From Clarkia xantiana subsp. parviflora (lineage: Eukaryota > Streptophyta > Magnoliopsida > Myrtales > Onagraceae): 64,000 nt of DNA. A program made the position numbers and the translations under genes. This document shows, piece after piece, positions 34,320-46,500 of this stretch (positions within the stretch are counted from its first letter, which is position 1; each line of letters opens with the position of its first letter). The notes beneath the pieces are model-generated. The model ran no database searches. It saw only the letters and a program-made list of their open reading frames with translations, and was not told the DNA's origin. The stretch is from NCBI GenBank assembly GCA_036873135.1, contig JAPTYO010000001.1, positions 51,902,624-51,966,623 of the forward strand. Direction: 5' to 3'.

Positions 34320-36645
34320 CCATCTCCCAGAAGTGAAGACCGCACTCTTAACAAGACGAACCTACCTCTCCACTCTCCGGCCGCCGTCAACGCCAACGTC
34401 CGATGAGTAACTGACGCAACAAAATTCGATTACGTCCACAATTATTAGACCTCCCCTTGGTCCACGGAACCGATACTTTGTCTGGCCTAGCTACATGAGG
34501 CGGAGCCCATCTTTGACCCAGCCACGACACCAGCCAAAACAGCGAACCGGGCCCGACACCTCCAACCCAATGACAGCATTACTGACTGGCCCAAGGAGCG
34601 GACAGGCCGTCTGGCCCAGCTACAATAACCGAAGCCCATCTCTGAGTCGCTCAAAGCAACACCCAACGCAGCAGCCCGGAATCGACATGATCCAGGCCCG
34701 GGTCCCCACGGTCCAGATGAGGTACTCAAGGTCCAGACGGCCCGGGCAGTGGCTTTTCCTAGAGTCCGGGCGGACATGGACGGTCCGGATATCTTCGATG
34801 AGGCCGTCGAGGAGAGGAGAAGCCTAAAACCAGGAAGAATGAACATCACCACAACACAGTGGTGTTGTCTACAGCTGCTCAAGCATACACAACATAGCCG
34901 CCCAAAGACCTTTGGGACCGAATCACTTATTCTTTTTGCTTCGCCGGGCTTCGCTCAGACTAGGAGAACTAATGAAGTTGTGACCCATGCTCCAGTTCAT
35001 CGTTCCCGGACTGCCACTTCCCGACGACCACTCCCTATTCACCGACACAGTATAGGTTGCCTCTGGATTTCTTCGTTTCACCTCCAGGTTGCCACCATAG
35101 GCTCCATTTACAAAACCCCGCCTCAGCTCATATCATGCATAGCCATCTTCTCTGAAACATACATGCTCTACTGCTCAGCCGTTGCACCCAAGCACCGTTA
35201 TTCCGGATTTATCTCATCAACAAGTTTTACAAGATCACCTTTAACAAAAGCCTCATCTCTTTCCGGGCATATCAATATCACATCAACCCCGACAACACAA
35301 CCGTAGTCACCTCATATCATTCACGATACGCGGTTTTCTCAGTAAGACCGAACGCAGCAGCCGAAAACAGATCTGAAAATGGCACAAACAGCTTCCTCGT
35401 GGTTGTTGTTTACAGAAGATCGGTCAGCACAACTCCATTACTGGGAAGAAGAAACGCCGCTGTCAGGATGAGGTTTCTCCACAACACCGCCGCATTCATC
35501 TCCTCGTGGTCGCCGTAGCTTCTAGCCCTCACCTCCTTCGCCCAAATGTCCGACGACCCCAACCCGGACCTACCTCGTCTCCTAATCGGATTGGAAAATC
35601 CCGCCGTCATTGAGACCCAAGTTTTCATCGCCATCTGTGCCGGAATCCACCGGCGATTGCCTTGGCTGAGGACTCGTCTACGCAATTTATTAAAAAGCCA
35701 GCCATCACACATCACACATCAGGTAAAGTTGGTGCCAGCTTCTGCCAAGCCTGAGCATTACCCTTAGTTGTGGGTTTGGGTCCTTCTCCCGGGCCTGTTA
35801 ATTACAGGAGGGCCTCAAACTTATTCCGGTAATTACAGACCACTACGGGAATTGTTATTTAGTGAATCACATCAATACGGGCGGGTCTGATTTGGATCCT
35901 GTGTTAGATTACTTAGTCTCGGTTCTTCTTACCAAAGGTCCTGCGTGGTCAGAAAACCGGTTTAATTTCTTTGGAAATGACTATGTGCACCGCTTTAAGC
36001 TCAGAAAACGATTGCCAGTGGAGGCGATTTCCTCACCTCGACATCATATTCATCTTCAAGTTTGGAGCGTAGATCAACATCTAACCGGTCCTTCATTCAC
36101 ACACGTAGCCTCAATCACCATTCGAACATTTTTCTGGTCTTTACCAAGATTTGTTCTTGTAAGCTACTTATCCTCAAGGAGAAGCAAAGACTTCCCTTGA
36201 CACCCTATCCGTGTGCTAGTCCTTCTAGGATGTTCCTCAGACAGGGTTGCAACAGTAGAGTGGTTTCTGAACATGTCTACATCTACAAAATCTTTACCCT
36301 TTTGGTGAGGTCTTGCCTGTGTGTAGCCTGGATTGTTGGTATCCTTATTTCCCTACGTGTCCTTACTAGTCGAAACACCACCGCGCTATCCGTTTTTGGC
36401 CCCTTCCTCAATAATGACGCACTCTACATGGATGTAACTGCTTGTCGGCATCATTGCTGTTAGCTACATCACTCTCGATCGTTCTGCTGAATCAACTGTT
36501 ATCATCCTCTACAACATTTGTTTTTTTTATTCTCTGGTGTTGTCTTGATTTCTATGTTTCAATTACTGTTCTTTATTGTGCTACTATTCTGTTGTATAAT
36601 TCTTTTTCCAATTCCATTTTTTTTCCTTGTATTATAAAGAACTAA
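34320..36645. other. GC-richer unclassified block
   Basis: About 2.3 kb stands out from its AT-rich surroundings. It begins with a pair of diverged direct repeats (GTCTGGCC(T/C)AGCTACA at about 34481 and 34610) and carries frames of up to 185 codons, but these are not conserved in composition and overlap on both strands. I recognised no protein domain, terminal repeat or target duplication. Candidates are a Helitron or LINE fragment or a non-autonomous LTR element. It separates the TE-rich interval from the RBB1-like promoter. Confidence 0.3.
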
Positions 36646-36649
36646 ATTT

Positions 36650-37440
36650 GTTACGAAACTCGGTTATTCCCTTATATTCCGTTGTCGTTGCAACTATTGT
36701 TCTTTTCCTTTTAGTACTGAACTTACAATAAAAAATAATAATTTATTTTTATCAGTAGCAGCGTAGAAAGTTAGAATGTGTGATTGGACACTAGTAAACA
36801 CTACATGAACATAAGCACTCTGACAAAAGCACCAACAGCTAATGGCTGTCATGGCAGCTTCTCTTTTGTCAGTCAAACAATTTTTTATTTATTAAATTCC
36901 TCTTATACCATGAACCATGCAGTAGCAGCAGCCAATCACAGTTTTACTAAAAAAAATGTTAAAAACTTTTATTTATTTATTATTATTATTTATGGGATTA
37001 CAGTATATTTACACATTCAGTTAGGAGAGAGTTATGAATTGGTGAGAATGAGATTACCCACATATACCTAATACATCTAAATAAAAAATAAAAATAAAAA
37101 TATTTTTAAATATTAACTGATTTAGTGGAGTGTAAAAATGATTGAACATAAGAAATATAGGTAGGTAATTAGCAGTAGTGAAGTGAATGAAGAAAGTAAT
37201 GATCAATCCTCCATGGCATGTTCCATATCAATCAATAGGAGGACCATCACATGGGTTGCCAACTATTCATCTAAATAATAATACCCCTATTTAATCAAGT
37301 GGCTTTTTTTTTGTCCCATTCTTAAACAACTTTTTGCAACATATCCATCTATCTATCTATCTATCAAGAAATAATAATGCCATTCACCAAATTAATTATG
37401 TCACAATTTTACCTTTAAAAATCTATATACTACACAACCA
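36650..37440. other. Upstream region of the RBB1-like gene
   Basis: AT-rich DNA with an (ATCT)n run near 37345-37367. It probably holds the RBB1-like promoter, but I see no motif cluster that I would assign with confidence beyond the TATA box listed separately. Confidence 0.4.
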
Positions 37441-37455
37441 CAAACAGCTTCTCCA

Positions 37456-37462
37456 TATAAAG
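37456..37462 (+). promoter_or_regulatory. TATA box of the RBB1-like gene
   Basis: CCATATAAAGAG contains TATAAAG 90 bp before the ATG at 37552, predicting a start site near 37490 and a 5' leader of about 60 nt. Confidence 0.5.
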
Positions 37463-37551
37463 AGAGCACTGAAGCTTTCCTCTGAAGACTTCCATTACAC
37501 AACACCCAGAAAGATCCTTGATGATACTTCACCTCCATCCACTCACCAACA

Positions 37552-40500
37552 ATGGCAACTGCAGCAGCAGCAGCAGCTGAGATTCCGGAAACACTGCCAT
37601 CTACGGTAAAAAAGATCCCTTTTTTACTATATTAATTAATTAATTATTACATGATCTTGTGTTGCTTTTGTTTTGGATGATCTGCTCTGGTATTAGTTAA
37701 AGGAGCTTTTCCTATTTAACTCTCAGTTCATCACCATCAGTTTATGCAATAAAAGGTTGCTTTTTTCTTCATATATAGTAGCAGTGAAGAGTGACTCATA
37801 ATATTTGTTTAATAAAAATGATTGAAGAAAAATGATTTTTTGGAAAAAGGTGATTTAGGGAATCTTACAATTTCTGGCCCCGGCTGGTTATGTCTGCAAG
37901 CATCCATCATGATCTACCTACGAACAACTTCTCAAACGAAATTGATTTCCAGATTGTCATTTGCAGTCAGAGGATGATGCAAGAAAATATTTAACTTGGA
38001 ATAATTATTTGATTTCTTTGATTTTTATTTCTCATATATATATATATGCGTGTACTGTTTTGCTCTAGACTATTCAAACTGGAGTACAAACTATTTACTA
38101 ACATGGCACTGCAATAATTCAAGTGAATTTACAGCACAAGCCAAATATTGCATATAGATGAAATATAATCAGTCATAATCAAAGTTCATGCACCCAAAAT
38201 TCAAGTTTTTTTTGTTGAATGCACCCGAAAAAATCATTTTTTTTGCTGAATGCACCCTCAAATTCATGTTTTTTTTGTTCTAAATGCATGCACCCAAAAT
38301 TCATGTGTTTAAGTTCACAGTGCAGATTCTGCATATTATATGTACTACCAACCTCTGAAACAAACATTGGCAAAAAAATCTAAAATAAACAATTTGTTTT
38401 CATTTTAACAGGAAACTGTGATTTTAATGGAACGAATAGTGAGTGAATTTACCATCAATGGTGTTGGTGAATTAGATCATCTGCACAAACCTATAGAACA
38501 CTTGGAAGAACCCGACTGTGTCAAGGGGGGACAAAGAGAGGGTGAGAGTTTTTTCCAATCACCTTCTCTTGTATATGAACATGGGGTGAAAGAAGTAAAG
38601 CTTCAGAAAGATGTACAGTCTGAAGCTGTTGAGAAGATCGAATCTGAAACCGAACTATTAAAAGATCACAATGAGGGTGTTGGAGGTGGAGGAACAACTG
38701 ATGCTGAAGAGCAGAATCAAGAGGAAGCTGAAGATAAGTTGAACTTGAGTGCAGTGATTGAAGAGGAGACACCAATGGTTATCAAAGAAGATAACTTGCT
38801 GCCTAAGGAAACTGAAGACAAGTCATTGGATGCCGATGCAATTAGTGAAGATTCTGGAAGACAGGTTAGTTTACATAATATATTTTAAAAAAAAAATCAG
38901 CTTATCTACATAAACAAAGACTTAACATTTTGTTTTGAATTTCAGCAGAACTTTACACTGATTCAAGATGAAGACCAGGTGGAAAGCCGAGCAGTGGAGG
39001 TTGAAGCTGAAGTCGCAAGCTTTGAACCGTTAGAGCAGGTTAGTGAAGATACGGAAGTTACTAAGGAGCTGGAAACACTGAATAAGGATAAAACTGAAGC
39101 AATCAGAGAGATAGCTTTTGCAGAGGATCCAACAATAGAAGAAGTAAAGTTTCAAGTTCATAAAGTTCGGTTGTTAATCAGCAATTGACTGAAGTAATAG
39201 TTATACTGATTTTTCTAAATATTGCAGGGTCATCAATTAATTCAAGAAGCTGATGAAGAGAATGAAACTACTGGGGTAAAAGAAACCCAATATGAAGATG
39301 ATTCCGAAGCAGACAAAAGCACAGAGGTTGTTCTTGAAGATCATGCATCAATAGAGAAGGTGAATCATTAGAGCTATCTAATATTATTAAGCTTGAAACA
39401 ACTCATCTGCTTTTATTTCATTCTCACACTTCAACTGAACATTGCAGGTTAATCAAACAGGTGATGGAGATGAGGAAAATACAGATGATAAAGCAGAGCA
39501 ACCGACCGCAGCTTTGGATGTTGAGGTAGATGTTAGTGGAGGAGAGCAGGGAGGTGCCTTGGAAGACAAGCAAAAGGAAGAACCTGATGAGGTTAGCTAT
39601 CATAATAATTTAAATAGACGACATATCAAACTAACTTTAATATCTCGTTAGTTCAAAATTTCTGTTTTTTTGTGCTGTATGAATAAATTTCATGAAAACA
39701 GGTGAATGATGAACAAGGACAACAAGTCCATGATGATCAATCTTTGCTCAAAGTGATTGAAGACCAAGATTCTTTGAACATAGAAAGCATAGAGACTACT
39801 CAAAGAGAAACATGCACATTGCAAAAGAGTGAGAATGAGATTGAGGTAGCTGAGAATGTCTCGATAGGTGATGTCACTCGAGATGATGGAGAAGGTCCCA
39901 CTGAAACCAAAGAGGATATGAAAGAGGAAGTTGAGAACCCTGAAATTGTAGTCACAGAGATCAGTTCAGTAACTATTGAGGGTGAAGTAGAGAAGGGTTC
40001 AGAAGAAGTGAATGGTTCAACTTTGGAGAAGGCTCGTGTAGTCAATGAGGATGCTGAAGAGCAAACTCAAGAGGAAACTGAAGACGATACAAACTTGAGT
40101 GCAGTAATTGAAGAGGAGACAGAAGACAAGTCAATAGATACCAATGTGATAAGTGAGGATGCAGAAGAAAAACAGGTCAGTTTACAAATTCAATTGTGAA
40201 CAAAGTTGACTTAAGTAAATTTTTTACTGATTTGTTTTGGTATTGCAGGGTCATCCATCAATTCAAGAAGCTGAACAATTAACGGTTGCAGTTGAAGATG
40301 CAAAACCAGAAAAATCTGAAGATGATGAAGAGAATAAAACTGTAGAGGCTAAAGAAACAACATCGAAAGATGATATAGAAGCAGAAGAAAGCACAGATGT
40401 TCTTGTAGAGCATGCATCAATGGAGAAGGTGAATCATTTTTATCAAGCTCGAAACTGCTCTTCTATTTCACTTCTCTCTCATACTTCAAAATGAACATTG

Positions 40501-43500
40501 CAGGAAAATGAGGTGCATCAAATTGGTGATGAAGATAAGGAACCCGGTGCAGCTCTGGAAGGTGAGGGAGATGTTAGTGGAGGCGAGCAAGGAGGTTCTT
40601 TAGAATATATCCATAAGGAAGAAGTCTCATCTTCAGCAGTACTGAAGACACCAAATGAGTACCAGGTGGAGGAAACAAGTGCATACACAGAACAGAGTGA
40701 AGTAAATTCTTCTGTTGAAATTGCAGAACCAAGTGATGCCTCTACTCCTCCATTACCACTTGAACTCATCGAGAGCTCCTCATCGGTGGTGGTGGCAGAA
40801 ACAGTGGAAGAAGAGGTAGAGTATAACTCCTACTTAAATGAAGAAAAGGAAACTCCAGCAATAGGAGATTCTGCAGATGAAACAGTGCTGCCTGCTTCAG
40901 AAGCTTGTGAAGTGCCCGGGTCTGGTGTTAAGGCAAAGGAATATCTAGAGGAGGCCTCATACGTTGAAGTTTATGTAAATGGAAACACTCAAGCTGAGAT
41001 TGAAGAAGCAAAATCAGGAATTCAAGAAAAAGAAAGTGAAACAATGGAAGTGGTAAGTTCGGAGATTGAAGTGCCAGGGATCCACATCAAATCAGAAGAT
41101 GCTGAAGGTAAGGATAAAATTGAGGATCCCGAGAAACAGGCAGCGAGCATTGGTGCAGCAAAGGATTCCATCTGTGATGACATCTCAAATGAAGGGGTGA
41201 GAAGTCATTTCAGTAGAAGAACTTTAAAATGACGGTTGGTATTTTTGAACTTGTTTTTGATGGATAACTGAATTTCATGAAAACAGGTGAATGATGAACA
41301 AGCAAGTACTGAGACCAGTGGAGAAGTCAAAAAGCAAGCGGTTGATGAAATTTTCCATACCGAGGAGATTCATGACGAAAGTGCTTCCATTTCAGAAACT
41401 GAGGATCCTGCAACCATTCTTGAGGGTATCATTGAAAAGGATGTAGATGCAGATGTGCAAAATCAAGAGGAAACTGCAGACAAGTTGAACTTGAGTGCAG
41501 TGATTGAAGAGGAGCCGCCAATGGTTAGCCAAGAAGATAGCTTGCAGCCTAAGCAAACTGAAGACAAGTCAATGGACGCTGATGCAATAAGTGAGGATGC
41601 TGGTGAAGGAAAGGTTAGTTTATAAGTTGTATTTTTTCTCCTGCAATAAAAATAGTAGCTTCTCTACATAAACAAAGACTTACTATTATGTCGTTTTGAA
41701 CTTCAGCAGAACTTTACTCTGATTCAAGATGAAGAACAGGTGGAAAGTCGAGCACTGGAGATGGAAGTTGAAATTGCAAGATTTGAACCGTTAGAGCAGG
41801 TTAGTGAAGATACAGAAGCTACTAAGGAGCCGGAAACACTGATTAAGGATAACACTGAAGAAGTTAGAGAGATAACCTTTGTAGTGGATCCAAAAACCGA
41901 AGAGGTAAAGTTTCATGTTCATAAATCTCGGTTGTTAATAAGCAAACTGTGAACATAGTTGACTGAAGAAATAGTTGTACTGATTTTTCTAAATATTGCA
42001 GGGTCATCAATTAATTCAAGAAGCTGATGAAGAGAATGAAACTGCTGTGGTAAAAGAAACCCAATGTGAAGATGATTTAGAAGCAGACAAAAGCACAGAG
42101 GTTGGTCTTAAAGATCATGCATCAACAGAGAACGTGAATCATTAGAGCTAACATTATTAAGCGTGAAACAACTCATCTGTTTTTATTTCATTTCCTCACA
42201 CGTCAACTGAACATTGCAGGTGAATCAAACAGGTGATGTAGATGAGGAAAATTCAGATAGTAAAGCAGAACAACCGACCGCAGCTTTGGATGTTGAGGTA
42301 GGTGTTAGTGGAGGAGAGCATGGAGCTACCTTAGAAGACAAGCAAAAGGAAGAATCTGAAGAGGTTAGCTATCAGTAGTTTAAACAAAAGACATCAAACT
42401 AACTTTACGATCGCATTTGATATTTCGTTTTTTTTAGTGTATGAATAAATTTCATGATAACAGGTGAATGATGAACAAGAACAAGTCGATGAACCGATCC
42501 ATGATGATCAATCATTGCTCAAAGTGATTGAAGAACAAGAGTCTTTGAGCAAAGAAACCACAGAGACTACTGAAACAGAAGCATGCCCACAGCAAAAGAG
42601 TGAGAAGGAAATCGAGGTAGCTGATAATGTCTCGATAGTTGTTGTCACCCAAGATGAAGGAGAAGGTATCACTGATACCAAAGAGGATCCAAAAGTAGCT
42701 GAAGAGGAATTTGAGAACCCTGAAATTGCAGTCGTGGAGATCAGTTCAGTAAAGGTAGAATCAGAAGAAGTAAAAGGTTTAGTTTTGGAGAAGACCAGTA
42801 TAGTCAATGAGGATGCTGAGGAGCAAAATCAAGAGGAAACTGAAGACAAGCCAAACTTGAGTGCAGTAATTGAAGAGGAGACAGAAATTGTTAACAAAGA
42901 AGATAGCTTGCAGTCTAAGGAAACTGAAGACAAGTCAACAGATGCCAATGCAATAACAATAAGTGAGGATGGAGGAGAAGAACAGGTCAGTGTACAAACT
43001 CAACTGTGAACAAAGTTGTCTGAAGTAATAATTTTACTGATATTTTTTAGTATTGCAGGGTCATTCATCAATTCAAGAAGTTGAACAATTAACGGTTGCA
43101 CTGGAAGATGAAAAACCCGAAAAATCTGAAGAGAATGAAACTGAAGAGGCTACAGAAACATCTAGAGATGATTTAGAAGCAGAAGAAAGCACATACGTTG
43201 TTCTTGCAGAGCATGCATCATTAGAGAAGGTGAATCATTAGAGCTAAATTTTATCAAGCTCAAAACTCCTTTTTTTATTTCACTTCTCTCTCATACTACA
43301 AAATTAACATTGCAGGAAAATGAGGTGAGTCAAATTGGTGATGGAGATAAGGAAACTGCAGATAAGGAACCTAGTGCAGCTTTGGATGCTGACGGAGATG
43401 TTAGTGGAGGAAAGCGGGGAGGTTCCTTAGAAGATATTCAGAAGGAAGAAGTCTCACCTTTGGCAGAACTGCAGACACCAAATGAATACCAGGTGGAGGA

Positions 43501-46500
43501 AATAAACACTGCATACGCAGAACAGATTTCAGAACCAAGTGTCCTTAGTGATGCTACAGAGGCCTCTACTCCTCCATTACCACTTGAACTCGTCGAGAGC
43601 TCCTCATCAGTGGTTGTGGCTGAAAGTGAGATGGCAGAAGCAGTGGAGTCTAACTCTTACTTAAGTGAAGAAAAGGAGACTCCAACTGTAGGAGATTCTG
43701 CAGATGAAGTGCCCGAATTTGGTGTTAAGCCAAATGAATATCCAGAGGAGGCCTCATACGTTGAAGTTGAGGTAAATGGCAACACTCAAGCTGACAATGA
43801 AGAAGCAAAATCCGGAACTCAAGAAAAAGAAAGTGAAACAAAGGAAGTGGTAAGTTCGGAGATTGAAGTACCAGAAATCCACATCAATTCAGAAGATGCT
43901 GAAGGTAAGGATACTATTGAGGAGCCTGAGAAACAGCCAGCAGCAAGCGTTGGTTCAGCAAAGGATTCCATCTTTGATGACATTTCAAATGAAGGGGTAA
44001 GGATTCATGTCAGTAGAACAACTTTATAAAGCCAGATGATATTTCTAAACTTGTTTTTGATGCATAGATGATTTTCATGAAAACAGGTGAATGATGAACA
44101 AGAAAGTGCTGAGACCAGTGGAGAAGTCAAAGAGGAAGTGATTGAGGAAGTTGGCCAAGTCGAAAAAATTCATGAGGGAAGTGCTTCCATTCCAGAAACT
44201 GAGAATCATGCAACCATTGTTGAGAGTATCATTGAAAAGGACGTGACAGTGGAGAGTGAAGAAACAGAGAACCTAGAGTCATCATCTGCAGAAGGAGGAG
44301 TAAAGGAAGTGTTCTTAGAGAAGGAAGAGCCACAAAGGCCTGTTGATTTCGAAGTGGACGAAAAGAAACCTGAAGATGAAGCCTTAGAGTCACCTGTACA
44401 AGATTGCAACACTTATGAAAATGAGTCCATGCCTAATGAAATCACTACTCAGGAGGTAATTAAGAAGATAAAAGAGAATTACTTTGTCATTTCCCTTTTA
44501 CTGTAATAGTCTTACAGTAAGATAAATTAAAATGGCAAATCTTTTGAAACAGGAGCAAAGTGCTAGTGAGCAAGTACAAGATGTTGAAATGCAGAATATA
44601 GGTGAAGTTAATGAGCTTATTCATGATGGAAACTCTACTGAACAGGTAAGAGTGGGAAAAATAATAATTATGGAGCTTCACTAATTTTTCGTATTTATCT
44701 TCATATGTATCCTCAATTAATTGAAACTTGAACCTTTTAACAGAAGGTTGATGAGTATGTTGATGAAATTCAAGTAGAAGGTGGTGGTACAAAGGATATT
44801 CATGAAACATTGGCTCAACATGAGGTCAGCTTTACTACTATATAATATGTTTCTTCCAGTTCCATGTATGGCATATCTAACAGAGCTTTTGTTATACAGG
44901 AAAGTGATTGTGTCATAGTTTCAAGTGAAGATAATGAAACCGCAACAAATGGAAATGTTGAGATTGAGGAAACTATCGCGGTGCAGGAAAATGATGCCTC
45001 TGTTGAGGTAAATGGCCAAATAACAGAAGAAGTGCCTTCAGAAATTGAAGTAAACATCAAATCAGAAGAGGCTATAGATGAGCATAAAATTGAGGAGCCA
45101 GAGAGCACAGATGCAGCAAACAGTTCCATCCGTGATATCATTTCAAATGAAGGGGTGAGGAGTTGAATCAGTTAAACCCGTTCTATCTAACTAAAAACTT
45201 CATAATCGCATTCAATATTTCTGACCTTGTTTAATGTACAAATTTCATGAATAGCAGGTTAGTGGTGAACAAGGATATGCCGAGACACTAATTGAGGTCC
45301 GTATAATACTCAACCCTGGAAGTTGCATTTATTTCTTATCTTAACTAGCATAACCATGTTAAAGCTTCCTATTTTGACAGGAAAGAGATGCTGACCTGCC
45401 ATTGGTTGACAATACTGAAGCAAATGACGCAGAGAAAGAGAAAGAAGTGAATAACTTGGAGAGAAAGGAACCTCCAGTAGGTGGGAGTGAATCTAACTCG
45501 ACGGAAATTGAAAGATCAAAGATGCAGATGCAAGATAGTTCTTTCACTGCACAAACTGAAGATGCAGGTAAGGCTACGAAGGAGGTAATAATGGAAGAAA
45601 ATGCATCTTATGATAAGAATGGAAGTGAAGATACAAAAGGTGAAGATCTTGATGCAGAGGTTGTTGAAGTATTAGGGGAACAGCCAACTGAAGAGCCTGC
45701 CGCGTCTGAAAGTATCCAAGAAAGTGAGGAGGTGTCAAAGGAAAAACCTATATCAGATACTCAACATGAAGAACATATCTCTAGTGGAGAAGCAGCTTCT
45801 GGTTCAGATTTCCCATCAGTGGAATTGGGAGGTCAGATTGATGAAACAGAACCAACATTAGCTACAGAGATAACTGAAGATTCTGAAACCATTGTTGATG
45901 ATATCACCAAGGAGGCTGTGATACTGGAGAGTGAAGAAACAGAGAAACATGAATTATCAACAGCAGCAGACAATGAGGAAGTGTGCTTAGAGAAGGAAGA
46001 GCCCCAACAGTTTGAAGCCACTGAAGGTGCCCGAGATATAGAATGTGAAGTTGGGGAGTTGAAGGAAATTGAAGATGAAGAAATTGAGCTCATTCAGAAT
46101 GCAATCACTACTCAAGAGGTACTTTCAAGTCAATCACTATTTCTTTTGCATAATCATCACATGCCTAAGTTGTATTAACTGATACATTTCTGAAAACAGG
46201 GCCCAGAAAAGGATGCTTCTGTGCTGTTTAAGGAGGACGTTCAAGAAGAAACTCCCACCACAATCCAGGAAATTGTGGAAGAAAGTGGAAAGGAATGTCT
46301 AGTGAAACCCCCTGAGGTAAATGGCCACACTGAATCCGGAAATGAAGCAGTGGCAACAACCAGAACTCAAGGAAAAGAAAGTGAAATAACAGAAGGTCTC
46401 AGTTCAGAAGATGTTGACGATGAGCAGAAAATTGAGGAGCCTGAGAAACAACCAAAGAGCACAGATGATTCCATATGCGATCACATTTCGAATGAGGGGG

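Noticed and set aside
34487..35306. Frames of 110-185 codons in the GC-richer block
   Set aside because: They overlap on both strands and have no recognisable domain or splice partner. Reported only as an unclassified block.
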